Positions 17,121 through 26,685 of a DNA stretch of 64,000 nt are shown piece after piece. Position 1 is the first letter of the stretch, and every line of letters starts with the position of its first letter. Made by a program: the position numbers and the translations under genes. Where the stretch lies: assembly GCA_040505895.1 (NCBI GenBank), contig JBEVXU010000012.1, forward strand, positions 310,001 through 374,000, in the 5' to 3' direction. The stretch comes from Vondammii sp040505895 (GTDB taxonomy: Bacteria; Pseudomonadota; Gammaproteobacteria; Chromatiales; Chromatiaceae). The notes under the pieces are model-generated. The model made no database searches. It worked only from the letters and a program-made list of their open reading frames with translations, and had not been told where the DNA came from.

Positions 17121-17575
17121 CTGGACGCTAGTGACCTACAGCATGAAAGAATTTGAAAGGGTGCCGGGGTTGCGTCTGGCGAATTGGGTTTAAGCTGCCA
17201 AAGAATTTCGTGGCATAAACAACAAAGGCCTATTTGGTACCGAGGGGCGCTCATACCCTATCTAACAAATATGTCCATTTCCACTTAACCTGAAGTAAAT
17301 AAGGTAACGTCAAATCAATCGGTAAATATGGTTGGCATGGTTGTGCATTGCTATACCAGAGTGAATCGTATATGACTTGATCGGACTGCAATGTCAGATG
17401 CGGAATGGTATTGTCTTCTTTGATACTATGTAGGGCACCTACTGGACTATTTTTGTTAGGCGGAAGTACTGTAATCGGGTGCGTGTATTTATAAGTTCAT
17501 GGGACTTATTTGCGCCTTCGATTTTTCAGGGATATCTGACTTTAATCTATTTGGCCAGGGTAGGGGGGCGCATCT
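17121..17575. other. Intergenic, nothing recognised
   Basis: A 455-base stretch before the PgtC-like gene with no supported ORF or RNA. It presumably contains that operon's promoter; no sigma54 consensus with correct GG-N10-GC spacing was found here. Confidence 0.4.
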
Positions 17576-18973
17576 GTGAAATCATACAAATTCTGCACCG
17601 GTGTATTTCTGTCGGCAACCATGCGAAATGCTCTGTCCGTTTTTTTTGCGGTACTCCTGTTATTTCATCCGCTCTCGATAATGGCCAAGGAACAGAAGAC
17701 GCCTCTGATTATTGTCACCTCCTTTCCACAATCAAGTTTCTCCCGATTTAAGGCGGCATTTGAGCAGCAGCATCCGGAAATTGAGGTGCTGATCCGCAGT
17801 AAAAAAACATCTGCGGCGATCTCGTTTATTGAGGAGCGGCAGAGCGAGCCAGTCGATCTGGTGTGGGTTTCCGCTCCTGATGCATTTGAGGTGTTAAAAA
17901 AGTCGGAGCAGCTGCTGAAGGTGTTCCCCACCTCTTCTGATGGTCCACTCAGGGTGGGTGGTTATCCGTTGGATGATCCTGATGGATTCTATAGAGGCTT
18001 CGCTATCTCAGGTTACGGTATTCTCTGGAATACCGATTATCTAAAACGTTATGGACTTCCGGAACCCAAGGGCTGGTCTGATCTGACGCGGCCCGAGTAT
18101 GCTGGTCATATCGCGATTACAGCACCTTCGCGATCGGGAACGACCCACCTGATCGTTGAGACCCTGCTGCAGGGGAAGGGCTGGCAAGATGGCTGGGCCA
18201 CGCTGCTCGAGTTGTCGGGCAATCTGGCGACGATCACAGCACGCAGTTTCGGCGTGTTGGATGGCGTGGTGACCGGGCGGTTCGGGGTCGGCGCAACCAT
18301 CGACTTCTTTGGCCTCTCGGCCAAAGCGACAGGGGCCCCTGTTGAGTTTATCTACCCTGAAATCACCACTTTTCTACCAGCCAGTATCGGCATCGTTAAA
18401 CGGGTGGAGAATCTGCAGAGTGCCAGGTTGTTTGCCGACTTCCTGTTATCTGAGCAGGGGCAGCGCCTGCTGTTTGAACCAGAAATAAGTCGTCTGCCTG
18501 TCTCCAAGGCTGCCTATCGGCAAGCGCCAGTCGGCTATCCGTCGCCTTTTACAGACACGCTTGCCGGGCGAGGAATTACCTTCGATACAGCGCTCTCCCA
18601 TCAGCGCTATCATATGGTCAATGCCCTGTTCGATATTGTGATTACCTACCGGCTGCAATCCTTGCGCCGCTCGTGGGCGGCTATCCGTGAGGCGGAGATC
18701 TTGCTGGCCCGTCATCAGCGGGTAGATCTGGCAGCAAAACTTGAGCATGCCGGGTCGCTGCTGAAACAGGTGCCATTGAGCCTGGCTGACTCAACAGATG
18801 ATGTCCTTGCCGCACGGTTTGTTCGGCATAAGCCAGGCATCGCTTTGCCCGCCTCGCAGATTGAAATGGAGATGCAGTGGAACAACGTAGTTCAGGCCAA
18901 TCAATCCGAGGCGCTGCGCCTGGTGGACGAGGTTGTGGAGAGCCTCCGCCAAGCGGGGCTGTCGGTGCAATGA
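17576..18973 (+). CDS. PgtC-like periplasmic solute-binding sensor protein
   Basis: A 465-residue exported protein of the extracellular solute-binding family (Fe3+/phosphate-sugar binding type). It resembles Salmonella PgtC, the periplasmic partner of the phosphoglycerate sensor kinase. It has LIIVTSFPQSSFSRFKAAFE after the signal peptide, then SAPDAFEVL, SGYGILWNT, a SAPSRSGTTHL-type ligand loop, and LELSGNLAT-ARSFGV. The extended helical C-terminus (about 340-465) is not needed for binding and fits a signalling role. A GTG start at 17576 has a GGGGGG ribosome site; the ATG at 17621 would give a more standard signal peptide. It heads a three-gene unit with the kinase 7 bases downstream. The ligand is unknown. 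Confidence 0.78.
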   Translation: MKSYKFCTGVFLSATMRNALSVFFAVLLLFHPLSIMAKEQKTPLIIVTSFPQSSFSRFKAAFEQQHPEIEVLIRSKKTSAAISFIEERQSEPVDLVWVSAPDAFEVLKKSEQLLKVFPTSSDGPLRVGGYPLDDPDGFYRGFAISGYGILWNTDYLKRYGLPEPKGWSDLTRPEYAGHIAITAPSRSGTTHLIVETLLQGKGWQDGWATLLELSGNLATITARSFGVLDGVVTGRFGVGATIDFFGLSAKATGAPVEFIYPEITTFLPASIGIVKRVENLQSARLFADFLLSEQGQRLLFEPEISRLPVSKAAYRQAPVGYPSPFTDTLAGRGITFDTALSHQRYHMVNALFDIVITYRLQSLRRSWAAIREAEILLARHQRVDLAAKLEHAGSLLKQVPLSLADSTDDVLAARFVRHKPGIALPASQIEMEMQWNNVVQANQSEALRLVDEVVESLRQAGLSVQ

Positions 18974-18980
18974 GGGTGCC

Positions 18981-20876
18981 ATGAAACGTTTGGGTATCCG
19001 TGGCCGCCTGTTTCTCGCTTTTGGTGTAGTTGCCACCTTGACAGTGGCGGCCACTATCGTTGGCTGGATCTCTTTCGCCCGCCTGGGTGAGGGATTGGAG
19101 AATATCGTTGGCCAGAATGTTCCCGCGGTAACGGCGTCGGCCCGTCTGGCCGAAAAAGGGGGGACGGTCATTGGTCTGGTGCCCGCGCTGAGTGCTGCTG
19201 AAAATGACCAGGAACGGGCCCGTGCCTGGTCCCTGCTCATGCAGAATCTGGATGAAATGCAACAGGAGCTGGATAAGAAACATCTGGATGGCAACATGCG
19301 GGAGTTGCTGGCTGATTTGCTGTCAGGGCTGATTTCAAATCTGCATGATCTGGATGAGAATGTCAGGCGGCGCCTTTGGTTGAGGGCTCACAAAGAGGCG
19401 CTGCTTGAACGACTGCGCTGGGCTTCGGCCGATTTTATCGATGAGGTGGAGCCGCTGATCGACGATACGCGGTTCAATATCAACCTTGCCCTGCAGCGGG
19501 AGTCTAATAGAAAACTGCTGGAGAGCGAAATGAGCCGCCAGCAGGCGTTGTTCAGGCTCAATGCGGCGGGTGCCCTATTGGCCGAACTGGCCGGGCGAGC
19601 GGCCAACCTGCCAGACCGTGGAACACTGCATGCCACAACGCTCTATTTTCGTGAGATAAAAGGGCGACTCAATGCTGACCTGCAGCGCATTGACCGGGTG
19701 CCCGGAGTTCTCTCATTGAATCAATCACTACGGGACATTCTGGCGTTTGCCGATGGTGAGAAGAGCCTGTTTCAGCTTCGCACCGATGAACTTCAGGCTC
19801 AGGCTTTAGCATCGACACTGCTGGCTCGTAACCGTGATTATGTGAGTCAACTGAATCAGTTGATTGCCGACCGGGTGGCGGGCGAAAACCGGGCTGCATT
19901 GGTTGCGGCTGCCCAGTCCAGGGAGTCGATTGCGCAGGGCAAGGTGCTAACAGCAGGGGCTGCCCTGGGGAGTTTGCTCGCAGTGGTTTTGGTGGTCTGG
20001 TTGTATGTGGGGCGCAATATGGTGGGGCGTCTGACACGGCTTGATGCGAGTATGCGGGCCATTGCTCAGGGTGACCTTAAGGCCGATATCCCAGTGTATG
20101 GTGCGGATGAGATCGGTGATATGGCCAACTCCTTGCGAACCTTCAGGGATACCCTCAAGGAGACCCAGAATGAACTGGTGCAGGCGGCAAAACTCGCCGC
20201 ACTCGGCCAGCTGATCGCGGGTATCTCACATGAGATTAATCAGCCTCTGACTGCCATCATGCACTATGCCCGTAACACAGGTATTTTAGCCCAAAAAGGG
20301 AAGATGGAAGACGCACAGAACAACCTGGAAAAGATCTATGAGTTGACTGAAAGAGCGATTCGCATCATCGACAGTTTGCACTCCCAGGCGCGCAAGCCCC
20401 GTGGTAATCTGCGCCCCATTGACCTGAAGGGTGTACTTGATAATGTGGTTGTTTTGTATGAGCGGCGCTTGCGTGAAATGGACGCAATCATCAGTATGGA
20501 GATCAATGAGAGCTGCCGTTATGTGCAGGCGGGTCAGGTGCGCTTGGAGCAGGTGGTGATGAACCTTGTGGGCAATGCGCTTGATGCAATGAAGGAGTCA
20601 CCCCGGCGTCTATTGGAGATTTCCAGTCATGGGAAAGAGGGCATGATAGAGCTGCGAGTGCGAGACAGTGGTTGCGGCATTTCGGCAGATGAGATAGGTA
20701 AAGTGTTTGATCCCTTCTACACCACCAAGGAGGTAGGCGAGGGATTGGGGCTTGGGCTATCTGTGTCTTATAACATCATCAGAGGCTTTGGAGGGACTAT
20801 GCGTGTCGATAGTCAGCCGGGTGAGGGGACCACCTTTCGGGTCTATCTCGAATGTGCAAAAGGGGATAGCAAGTGA
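18981..20876 (+). CDS. Membrane sensor histidine kinase, PgtB/DctB-like
   Basis: A 631-residue inner-membrane kinase. One helix near residues 10-32 and a second near 335-355 frame a long helical periplasmic domain (about 33-334). A HAMP region (RLTRLDASMRAIAQGDL, about 360-410) follows. The H-box ISHEINQPLTAIMHYARN carries the phospho-accepting His near 417. The ATPase domain has the N box VMNLVGNALDAM, G1 DSGCGIS and G2 GEGLGLGLS. The ATG at 18981 follows the binding-protein stop by 7 bases; its own stop overlaps the regulator start. Expected to sense the PgtC-like protein and phosphorylate the next gene's product. Confidence 0.85.
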   Translation: MKRLGIRGRLFLAFGVVATLTVAATIVGWISFARLGEGLENIVGQNVPAVTASARLAEKGGTVIGLVPALSAAENDQERARAWSLLMQNLDEMQQELDKKHLDGNMRELLADLLSGLISNLHDLDENVRRRLWLRAHKEALLERLRWASADFIDEVEPLIDDTRFNINLALQRESNRKLLESEMSRQQALFRLNAAGALLAELAGRAANLPDRGTLHATTLYFREIKGRLNADLQRIDRVPGVLSLNQSLRDILAFADGEKSLFQLRTDELQAQALASTLLARNRDYVSQLNQLIADRVAGENRAALVAAAQSRESIAQGKVLTAGAALGSLLAVVLVVWLYVGRNMVGRLTRLDASMRAIAQGDLKADIPVYGADEIGDMANSLRTFRDTLKETQNELVQAAKLAALGQLIAGISHEINQPLTAIMHYARNTGILAQKGKMEDAQNNLEKIYELTERAIRIIDSLHSQARKPRGNLRPIDLKGVLDNVVVLYERRLREMDAIISMEINESCRYVQAGQVRLEQVVMNLVGNALDAMKESPRRLLEISSHGKEGMIELRVRDSGCGISADEIGKVFDPFYTTKEVGEGLGLGLSVSYNIIRGFGGTMRVDSQPGEGTTFRVYLECAKGDSK

Positions 20877-22225
20877 CACAGTGTGATGGTGTGAGGCAGG
20901 TGCTGCTGGTGGATGATGAGTCCGAGGTGCGGGCCTCCATTGCGCAGACCTTGGAACTGGAAGGCTTCGAGGTGACCTCTCTGTCTGGTGCAGCCGCTGC
21001 GCTTGAGCAACTCTCCTATGCCTGGCCTGGGATAGTCCTCAGTGACCTTAAAATGCCGCAGATGGATGGATTGACCTTTCTGTCCAAGGTAATGGAGATA
21101 GATGCTGAAATGCCCTTTGTAATTGTCAGTGCCCATGGCGATATTCCGATGGCGGTACAGGCGATGCGTGATGGTGCCTATGACTTTCTCGAAAAAACCG
21201 CGTATCCGGAACAGCTGATTACGGTTGTCAGGCGTGCTATGGATAAGCGCGCTCTGGTGTTGGAAAATCGCACACTGCGCAGGGAGATGGATGCGCAGGG
21301 TGAATTGGAGCGGAGGATTATCGGCAAGAGTCCGCCAATGGAGGCACTGAGAAATCTGGTCTCCAGCCTGTCAGAAACTGATGTGGATATTCTGATCTAT
21401 GGTGAAACAGGTACCGGCAAGGAGCTGGTTGCCCGCTGTCTGCATGAATTTGGCTTGCGTAAGGCTGAACCGTTTGTTGCACTCAACTGTGGTGCATTAC
21501 CGGAGAACACGATCGAGAGTGAGCTTTTCGGGCACGAGGCCGGTGCTTTCACCGGTGCCAGCAAGCGGCGTATCGGAAGAATTGAGTACGCCAAAGGTGG
21601 CACCCTGTTCCTCGATGAGATCGAAAGCATGCCGCTGAGTCTACAGGTCAAGTTGCTGCGTATACTGCAGGAACGGACCATTGAGCGGATGGGCAGTAAT
21701 GAACAGATTCCAGTGGATATCCGGGTCATTGCCGCCTCCAAGACCGACCTGCTGGCTGCTTCCAGGGAGGGGCGTTTTCGTGATGACCTCTATTATCGAT
21801 TGAATATAGGCCACGTCAATTTGCCGCCCATGCGGACACGTTGCGAAGATCTTCTGCTGCTGTTTGGTCATTTTGTCGGTCTGGCGGCCCAGCGTTACAA
21901 AAAGCCCATCCTGCAGATCGGAACCTCGGTTCAGGAGCAGTTGGCGCTTCACTCCTGGCCGGGCAACGTGCGTGAGTTGCGCAATGTGGCCGATCGTTAT
22001 GTGCTCGGTATGCCCCTGTTCCCTGACCAGACCCCTATTGCAGAGACGGAGCTTGCGCAGCCCCTCTCCACACGAATGGAGCAGTTTGAAAAGCAGACCA
22101 TCTGTGAAGAGTTGCGGCGCAATCAGGGACAGATCATCCAGACGGCGGAAGCCTTGAAAATTCCCCGCAAGACACTCTACCTGCGCATGCAGAAATATGG
22201 ATTGGACAAGAAAGAGTTTCGCTGA
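20873..22225 (+). CDS. Sigma54-dependent response regulator, PgtA/DctD-like
   Basis: A 450-residue NtrC-family activator. The receiver domain (1-120) has the phospho-acceptor Asp58 in VLSDLKMPQMDG. The AAA+ domain (about 145-380) has Walker A GETGTGKE, the sigma54-contact loop GAFTGA and Walker B FLDEIES. A Fis-type helix-turn-helix (QIIQTAEALKIPRKTLYLRM) ends the protein. The GTG start overlaps the kinase stop (GTGA). A consensus sigma54 promoter at 23513-23527 in front of tctC is the obvious target. I do not give a gene symbol because the ligand and regulon differ from Salmonella pgt. Confidence 0.87.
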   Translation: MTQCDGVRQVLLVDDESEVRASIAQTLELEGFEVTSLSGAAAALEQLSYAWPGIVLSDLKMPQMDGLTFLSKVMEIDAEMPFVIVSAHGDIPMAVQAMRDGAYDFLEKTAYPEQLITVVRRAMDKRALVLENRTLRREMDAQGELERRIIGKSPPMEALRNLVSSLSETDVDILIYGETGTGKELVARCLHEFGLRKAEPFVALNCGALPENTIESELFGHEAGAFTGASKRRIGRIEYAKGGTLFLDEIESMPLSLQVKLLRILQERTIERMGSNEQIPVDIRVIAASKTDLLAASREGRFRDDLYYRLNIGHVNLPPMRTRCEDLLLLFGHFVGLAAQRYKKPILQIGTSVQEQLALHSWPGNVRELRNVADRYVLGMPLFPDQTPIAETELAQPLSTRMEQFEKQTICEELRRNQGQIIQTAEALKIPRKTLYLRMQKYGLDKKEFR

Positions 22226-22438
22226 AGTGATGTTACGGTTTTGGCTCATTCTCAGTATTATCTGAGTCAACTGCGTACATTTTCAGGGTAAACCTGATTG
22301 GTCAGAATCCTACATCGCCTTTAGTGATCGGCATTTAACCCCTCTTTTTTCTATCTAGCTCAACTCTTACTCTCTTCTCTGGTCTGTGGGTTGTCAAGCA
22401 GGCACCCCACGCCTTTTTACAGGAGAGGAGATAATATT

Positions 22439-23302
22439 ATGAAGCGCTTTATCATAAACGGCTTCGCCCTCGGGGCGATGCCGGCCATGACGTCCATGGC
22501 ACAAGCAGCAGAGGGAAAACTTACCATTGTGACCTCGTTTCCCTCGGATTTGACCAAGGTATTCAAGGCCGCCTTTGAGAAATAACATCCGGGTGTGGAG
22601 CTGGAGGTTCTCAAGAAGAAGACCGCCGCTGGTATCAAGTACATCCAGGAAACCTCCTCAAACAATAAAAACAACCTGTTCTGGGCCTCTGCACCGGACG
22701 CCTTTGAGGTGCTGAAGAATGATGGTCTACTACAGAGATATTCCAGTGGTGTAAAAGGTCTCCCTGACAAGGTCGGCGCTTTTCCGATCAATGATCCGCA
22801 AGGTTATTACAAGGGATTTGCTGCAGTCGGCTAGGGCTTTATGTGGAACACCCGTTATACCCTGGCCAAACGGCTCCCCATTCCCCAAGAGTGGGATGAT
22901 CTGCGCAAAGCGGACTATTACGGCCATGTGGGCATGTCTGCCCCCTCGCGTTCTGGAACCACCCATCTGGCGGTTGAAACTATCCTCCAGGGCGAAGGCT
23001 GGCAGTTGATGACAGAGATCGGCGGCAATTCCAAGACGGTGACCGAGCGCAGCTTTGGCGTACCTGACGGTGGGAATAGCGGCAACTTTGGTATCGGCAT
23101 CGTCAAGAATGCCCCCAATGCGGCCGCAGCCGGAGAGTTCATCGACTTTTTGTTGAGCCCGGAAGGCCAGGAACTGCTGCTGGATCCAAAAATTCGCCGT
23201 CTGCCGGTTAATCCACAAACCTATGCCAAGGCGCCTGCGGGTTTCCCCAACCCCTCGAGGATTCGTCTATTGGCGCAGCGGTCAATTTTGGTTGTTTCTT
23301 GA
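22439..23302 (+). pseudogene. Broken solute-binding protein gene (PgtC/AfuA-like)
   Basis: An ATG at 22439 with a strong AGGAGAGGAG site opens a signal peptide (ending AQAA) and a binding-protein sequence clearly related to the one at 17576 (IVTSFPSDLTKVFKAAFEK, ASAPDAFEVLK, SAPSRSGTTHLAVETIL). One reading frame holds throughout, but TAA at 22582-22584 and TAG at 22832-22834 interrupt it. They fall where the paralogue has Gln and Tyr. Two in-frame deletions remove part of the middle (after GWQ and after GNFGIG), and the 3' end is lost after FPNPS. It was probably the true transporter binding protein or a second sensor. Confidence 0.8.
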
Positions 23303-23442
23303 CCTAATTTTACCGCGAGAATTGCCATGATCGGCGGATGATTCACGTGAATTCTGCAGCTACGCGATATCCCATGGTTTTGAGAAGGCGATATTTTTGA
23401 CCCATAGGGTGCGGATAGATGGGTTATTTTTGACACTTTTGA

Positions 23443-23466
23443 AAATTCGTGTATTCGGTCGAATTT
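23443..23466. promoter_or_regulatory. Candidate enhancer-type inverted repeat
   Basis: AAATTCG (23443-23449) and CGAATTT (23460-23466), centred about 70 bases upstream of the -12 element of the sigma54 promoter. This is the position expected for an activator such as the PgtA-like regulator. Inferred from placement and symmetry only. Confidence 0.45.
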
Positions 23467-23512
23467 CTACAATATTCAAAGAAATCAAGTCGTTGTCAGT
23501 TATGCCATCCTT

Positions 23513-23527
23513 TGGCACGGTGATTGC
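23513..23527 (+). promoter_or_regulatory. Sigma54 (RpoN) promoter for tctCBA
   Basis: TGGCACGGTGATTGC carries GG at 23514-23515 and GC at 23526-23527 with exactly ten bases between, matching the consensus TGGCACG-N4-TTGC. It is 79 bases before the tctC start and on the correct strand. The activator gene upstream is sigma54-dependent. Confidence 0.85.
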
Positions 23528-23605
23528 CCTAGTGTTTAACGATATCAACCTGAGGAGGGACAAGGTTGATAAAATTTTGCACTCACAAAACATACAGGTG
23601 AAAAA

Positions 23606-24553
23606 ATGTTGAAAAATGCACTTATGGCAGGCCTCGCTTTGGCCTTGGGGCTGTCATCAGCCGTGGAAGCTGTCAGCTATCCAAACAAGTCCATCACTAT
23701 TGTTGTTCCATCCAAAGCCGGTGGGTCGACTGACCGGACTGCGCGGTTGTTCACCGAATTGGCTGAAAAGAACAATGCCGGTTTTAATTTTATTATTAAG
23801 AACGTCCCCGGTTCCGGCGGCCAAAAAGGCTTCGAGACCATCTCCCGCGCCAAGCCTGACGGCTATACAATTGGCCTGAATTTTACGCCGCAGTTGGTCG
23901 CTCATGTCGTGTCCAAACGCGCAAAATATACGCTCGATAGCTTCCATGTGATGGGGAATGTGGCACAGGATCCGGCAATTGTTGCCGTGCCCAAGGATAG
24001 CGCGATCAAGTCCATGGATGATCTTACTTCCGCAGCCAAGGAGAAAGCACTTACTGTTGCGGTTAACGGCATCGGTTCGGACGATTACCTTGCAGCCAAG
24101 GCATTCGAGGCCGCCGCCGGCGTAGAGTTTAATCTGCTGCCAACCAAAGGATCAACCGAGCAGAAAGCCGGCATTTTGGGCGGTCACGTGGACGCCGCCT
24201 TTATGAACCTTTCACAAATGATCAAGCAACATAAGTCCGGTGATGCGCGTATTATCGCCGTGTTGGCGGATAAACGTGACATTCATCTGCCGGAAATGCC
24301 GACAGCCGCAGAGCAAGGTTATGACGTGCAAATGCGTGCGACCCGGGGGTTTGTTGCTCCGACCGGTATCGATCCGGCCATTCAAGGGCAGCTTGACGCC
24401 ATTTTGTCAGAAGTCGTGGCCAGCAATCAGTTCAAGGCAAATGCTGCTAAAGGCAATATTTACCTGCTGCCGCAGTCCGGTGCCGACTACCTGTCATACC
24501 TAAAAGGCCTGGAAGCTGAAACACAGTCCGTCTTTAACAAAAACCCCTGGTAA
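23606..24553 (+). CDS. tctC: Tripartite tricarboxylate transporter binding protein
   Basis: Periplasmic substrate-binding protein of a TTT (TctABC) secondary transporter, 315 residues. The signal peptide ends near AVEAVS (residue 22). YPNKSITIVVPSKAGGSTDRTAR matches the family's opening strand and ligand loop, and NVPGSGGQKGFETISRAKPDGYTIG the second. TTT binding proteins commonly take organic anions (citrate, tartrate, other carboxylates) through bridging water; the ligand here cannot be read. First gene after the sigma54 promoter; tctB follows after 2 bases. Confidence 0.87.
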   Translation: MLKNALMAGLALALGLSSAVEAVSYPNKSITIVVPSKAGGSTDRTARLFTELAEKNNAGFNFIIKNVPGSGGQKGFETISRAKPDGYTIGLNFTPQLVAHVVSKRAKYTLDSFHVMGNVAQDPAIVAVPKDSAIKSMDDLTSAAKEKALTVAVNGIGSDDYLAAKAFEAAAGVEFNLLPTKGSTEQKAGILGGHVDAAFMNLSQMIKQHKSGDARIIAVLADKRDIHLPEMPTAAEQGYDVQMRATRGFVAPTGIDPAIQGQLDAILSEVVASNQFKANAAKGNIYLLPQSGADYLSYLKGLEAETQSVFNKNPW

Positions 24554-24555
24554 TT

Positions 24556-24999
24556 ATGAGTAAAAAAAATGCTGATCGCGCCGTTCTTGCGCTGTTCAGT
24601 GTAATGGCTGTGCTGTTGTATAACAGCACAGCTGGTTACACAGGGATTGCAATAGAAACATCGGCGAAATACGTGCAGTTTCTTGCTGTTTTCATTGGTT
24701 TGCTATCCGTCATTAATCTTGTCTTCAGCATGTTTCAGAACATAAACGGAGACAAGCTGGTTTTAACCGAGCATATACCTCGTTTTATTGGACTGCTCAT
24801 CGCGCTGGTAATATTCGCCGCCTTGTTCGAGCGACTTGGGTTTTTCGTTCCGGCCGCCGTGTTTATTCCGGTTGTGGCTGTTATTCTCGGTTACCGCCGC
24901 CCCGTAACAATTGTCCTGACAACAGTGGGTGTCCTGCTTTTCGTTTATCTGGTGTTTATTAAACTCCTGTCTGTCAATCTTCCCGGCTTTATTTTTTGA
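24556..24999 (+). CDS. tctB: Tripartite tricarboxylate transporter small membrane subunit
   Basis: A 147-residue inner-membrane protein with four predicted helices (about 8-25, 35-57, 75-97 and 103-140), the standard layout of the poorly conserved TctB subunit. It lies between tctC and tctA with only 2 and 10 bases of spacing, so identity rests largely on size, topology and position. Confidence 0.82.
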   Translation: MSKKNADRAVLALFSVMAVLLYNSTAGYTGIAIETSAKYVQFLAVFIGLLSVINLVFSMFQNINGDKLVLTEHIPRFIGLLIALVIFAALFERLGFFVPAAVFIPVVAVILGYRRPVTIVLTTVGVLLFVYLVFIKLLSVNLPGFIF

Positions 25000-25009
25000 G
25001 GGGCGAGTT

Positions 25010-26494
25010 ATGCTTGAATATTTTACGATTGTTTTCAGTTTAAATTCTCTTCTGGTTATTACCTTGGGGACGGTTGCCGGCGTGGCCATCGGCGGGATGC
25101 CCGGACTGACAGCCACCATGGCCGTTGGTCTGCTGGTTCCGTTTACCTATACAATGGATCCTACCGCAGGTTTGATGTTGCTTGGCGGCATCTATTGCGG
25201 CGCAATGTATGGTGGCTCTATCCCTGCCATTTTGCTGAATACACCGGGCACACCGGCGGCGGTCGCCACCGCCATCGAAGGCTACCCAATGAGCTGCCAG
25301 GGACGCGCTGCGCTTGCCCTCAAGGTTTCCGTTACGGCGTCGTTTGTCGGTGGCTTCTTTTCGGTCTTCATCTTGTTGATGTTCGCCCCGATTCTGGCTC
25401 AACAGGCCTTGAAATTCGGCCCTGCTGAAACCTTTCTTCTCGCCCTTATGGGGCTGGCTGGCATCATCTCGATAGCCGACAAAGACAGCTCGTTAATCAA
25501 GGCCCTTATCGCCGGTTTGCTCGGCATGATTATCGCCGTTATTGGCACCGACGATATGTCCGGTAGCCTGCGCTACACCCTGGGTATGATAGAGTTAATC
25601 GACGGAATTGACTTTATGCCTGCCCTGATTGGCCTGTTCTCCATGATCCAGATGCTGGAACTTGCGGGGGCGCACAAACATAAGATAGATACGTCAATGC
25701 TGGATATAACCAGCAAAAAAGAACCCTTTCCCAAAGGCATCGCCAAGAACATAACACTTGGCTCGGGCATGGGGACGCTCATTGGCATACTGCCTGGTGA
25801 AGGTGCCACAATCGCGGCGTTTATCTCTTATAATTTTTCCAAACGCATTTCAAAGTTCAAAGGCCTGTTTGGCAAGGGTAACCCCGAAGGCATCGCTGCG
25901 GCGGAAGCAGGCAACAATGGCTGCGTGGGCGGCTCGCTTGTGCCGACCCTAACGTTGGGCATTCCCGGAAATTCGGTCGCTGCGGCATTAATGGGTGCGT
26001 TCATTATACATGGCATGATACCCGGGCCGGAATTGTTCAATGAATATGCTGACAAAACATACCCATTCATCATTTCAATGTTTGTCGCAAATGGTGTGTT
26101 TCTGGTCGTTGGACTTTTATTTGCACCCTACCTTGCGCGTATCGCCCTGGTCCCGCCCGCCATCATGGTCCCCGTGGTCAGCACCTTTGCGGTGCTTGGA
26201 TCATACGCGCTGAACAACGCAGTATTTGACATCTATATGATGATCTCCTTTGCACTGGGCGGTTTGCTCCTGAAAAAGCTAGGCTTCTCACTGGAAGCTT
26301 TGATCCTTGGCCTTATTCTCGGACCTATCGCCGAAGGCGGTTTCACCCAGGGCATGATCATTGGTCACGGTTCCTCATTGATCTTTTTTGAAAGCTCTAT
26401 CGCCAAGATTATGTGGGTGATTATCTTTGTCCTGCTGATCCCGCCGCTATATTCCTACATAAAGGTCATGCGGCGAGTTAAACAGGTAACATGA
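25010..26494 (+). CDS. tctA: Tripartite tricarboxylate transporter large permease
   Basis: Large membrane subunit that moves the TctC-delivered anion with an ion gradient; 494 residues, about 11-12 helices. The family motif GGMPGLTATMAVGLLVPFTY is near residue 28, followed by GGIYCGAMYGGSIPAILLNTPGTPAA. The repeated half motif LPGEGATIAAFISYN is near 260, with TLTLGIPGNSVAAALMGA near 315. The ATG at 25010 has GAGGGGCGAG before it; the frame is open further upstream but without family similarity. Confidence 0.92.
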   Translation: MLEYFTIVFSLNSLLVITLGTVAGVAIGGMPGLTATMAVGLLVPFTYTMDPTAGLMLLGGIYCGAMYGGSIPAILLNTPGTPAAVATAIEGYPMSCQGRAALALKVSVTASFVGGFFSVFILLMFAPILAQQALKFGPAETFLLALMGLAGIISIADKDSSLIKALIAGLLGMIIAVIGTDDMSGSLRYTLGMIELIDGIDFMPALIGLFSMIQMLELAGAHKHKIDTSMLDITSKKEPFPKGIAKNITLGSGMGTLIGILPGEGATIAAFISYNFSKRISKFKGLFGKGNPEGIAAAEAGNNGCVGGSLVPTLTLGIPGNSVAAALMGAFIIHGMIPGPELFNEYADKTYPFIISMFVANGVFLVVGLLFAPYLARIALVPPAIMVPVVSTFAVLGSYALNNAVFDIYMMISFALGGLLLKKLGFSLEALILGLILGPIAEGGFTQGMIIGHGSSLIFFESSIAKIMWVIIFVLLIPPLYSYIKVMRRVKQVT

Positions 26495-26520
26495 AATAAT
26501 GGCAGGCACCTGATTAGGGG

Positions 26521-26685
26521 CTTAGGGCTCGCGAAATAATAAGCTCCAGTTTTTGGGCGTTAAGGCACCCGTCTGGCAAGGCGCAACAACGCAGGAATAT
26601 TTATTATCTTTCAAGTTGTTGCAACGCAGTCAGACGGGATGGATCGGCGTCCAAAAACAGGGGGTTATTGTTTTGCGAGCTCTTA
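26521..26685. repeat. 165-bp MITE-like element
   Basis: Imperfect terminal inverted repeats of about 38 bases. The left end runs from GGGCTCGCGAAATAAT to CCAGTTTTTGGGCG, the right from CGTCCAAAAACAGG to TTTTGCGAGCTCTT. The inner part holds further inverted pieces (CCCGTCTGGC with GTCAGACGGG). It sits between tctA and the pyruvate kinase gene and might end tct transcription. 26686-26813 shows nothing else. Confidence 0.7.

Noticed and set aside
22439..23302. Stop codon recoding (pyrrolysine, readthrough) in the second binding protein gene
   Set aside because: The two stops are different codons (TAA and TAG), replace Gln and Tyr, and are accompanied by large deletions and a lost 3' end, which fits decay better than recoding.
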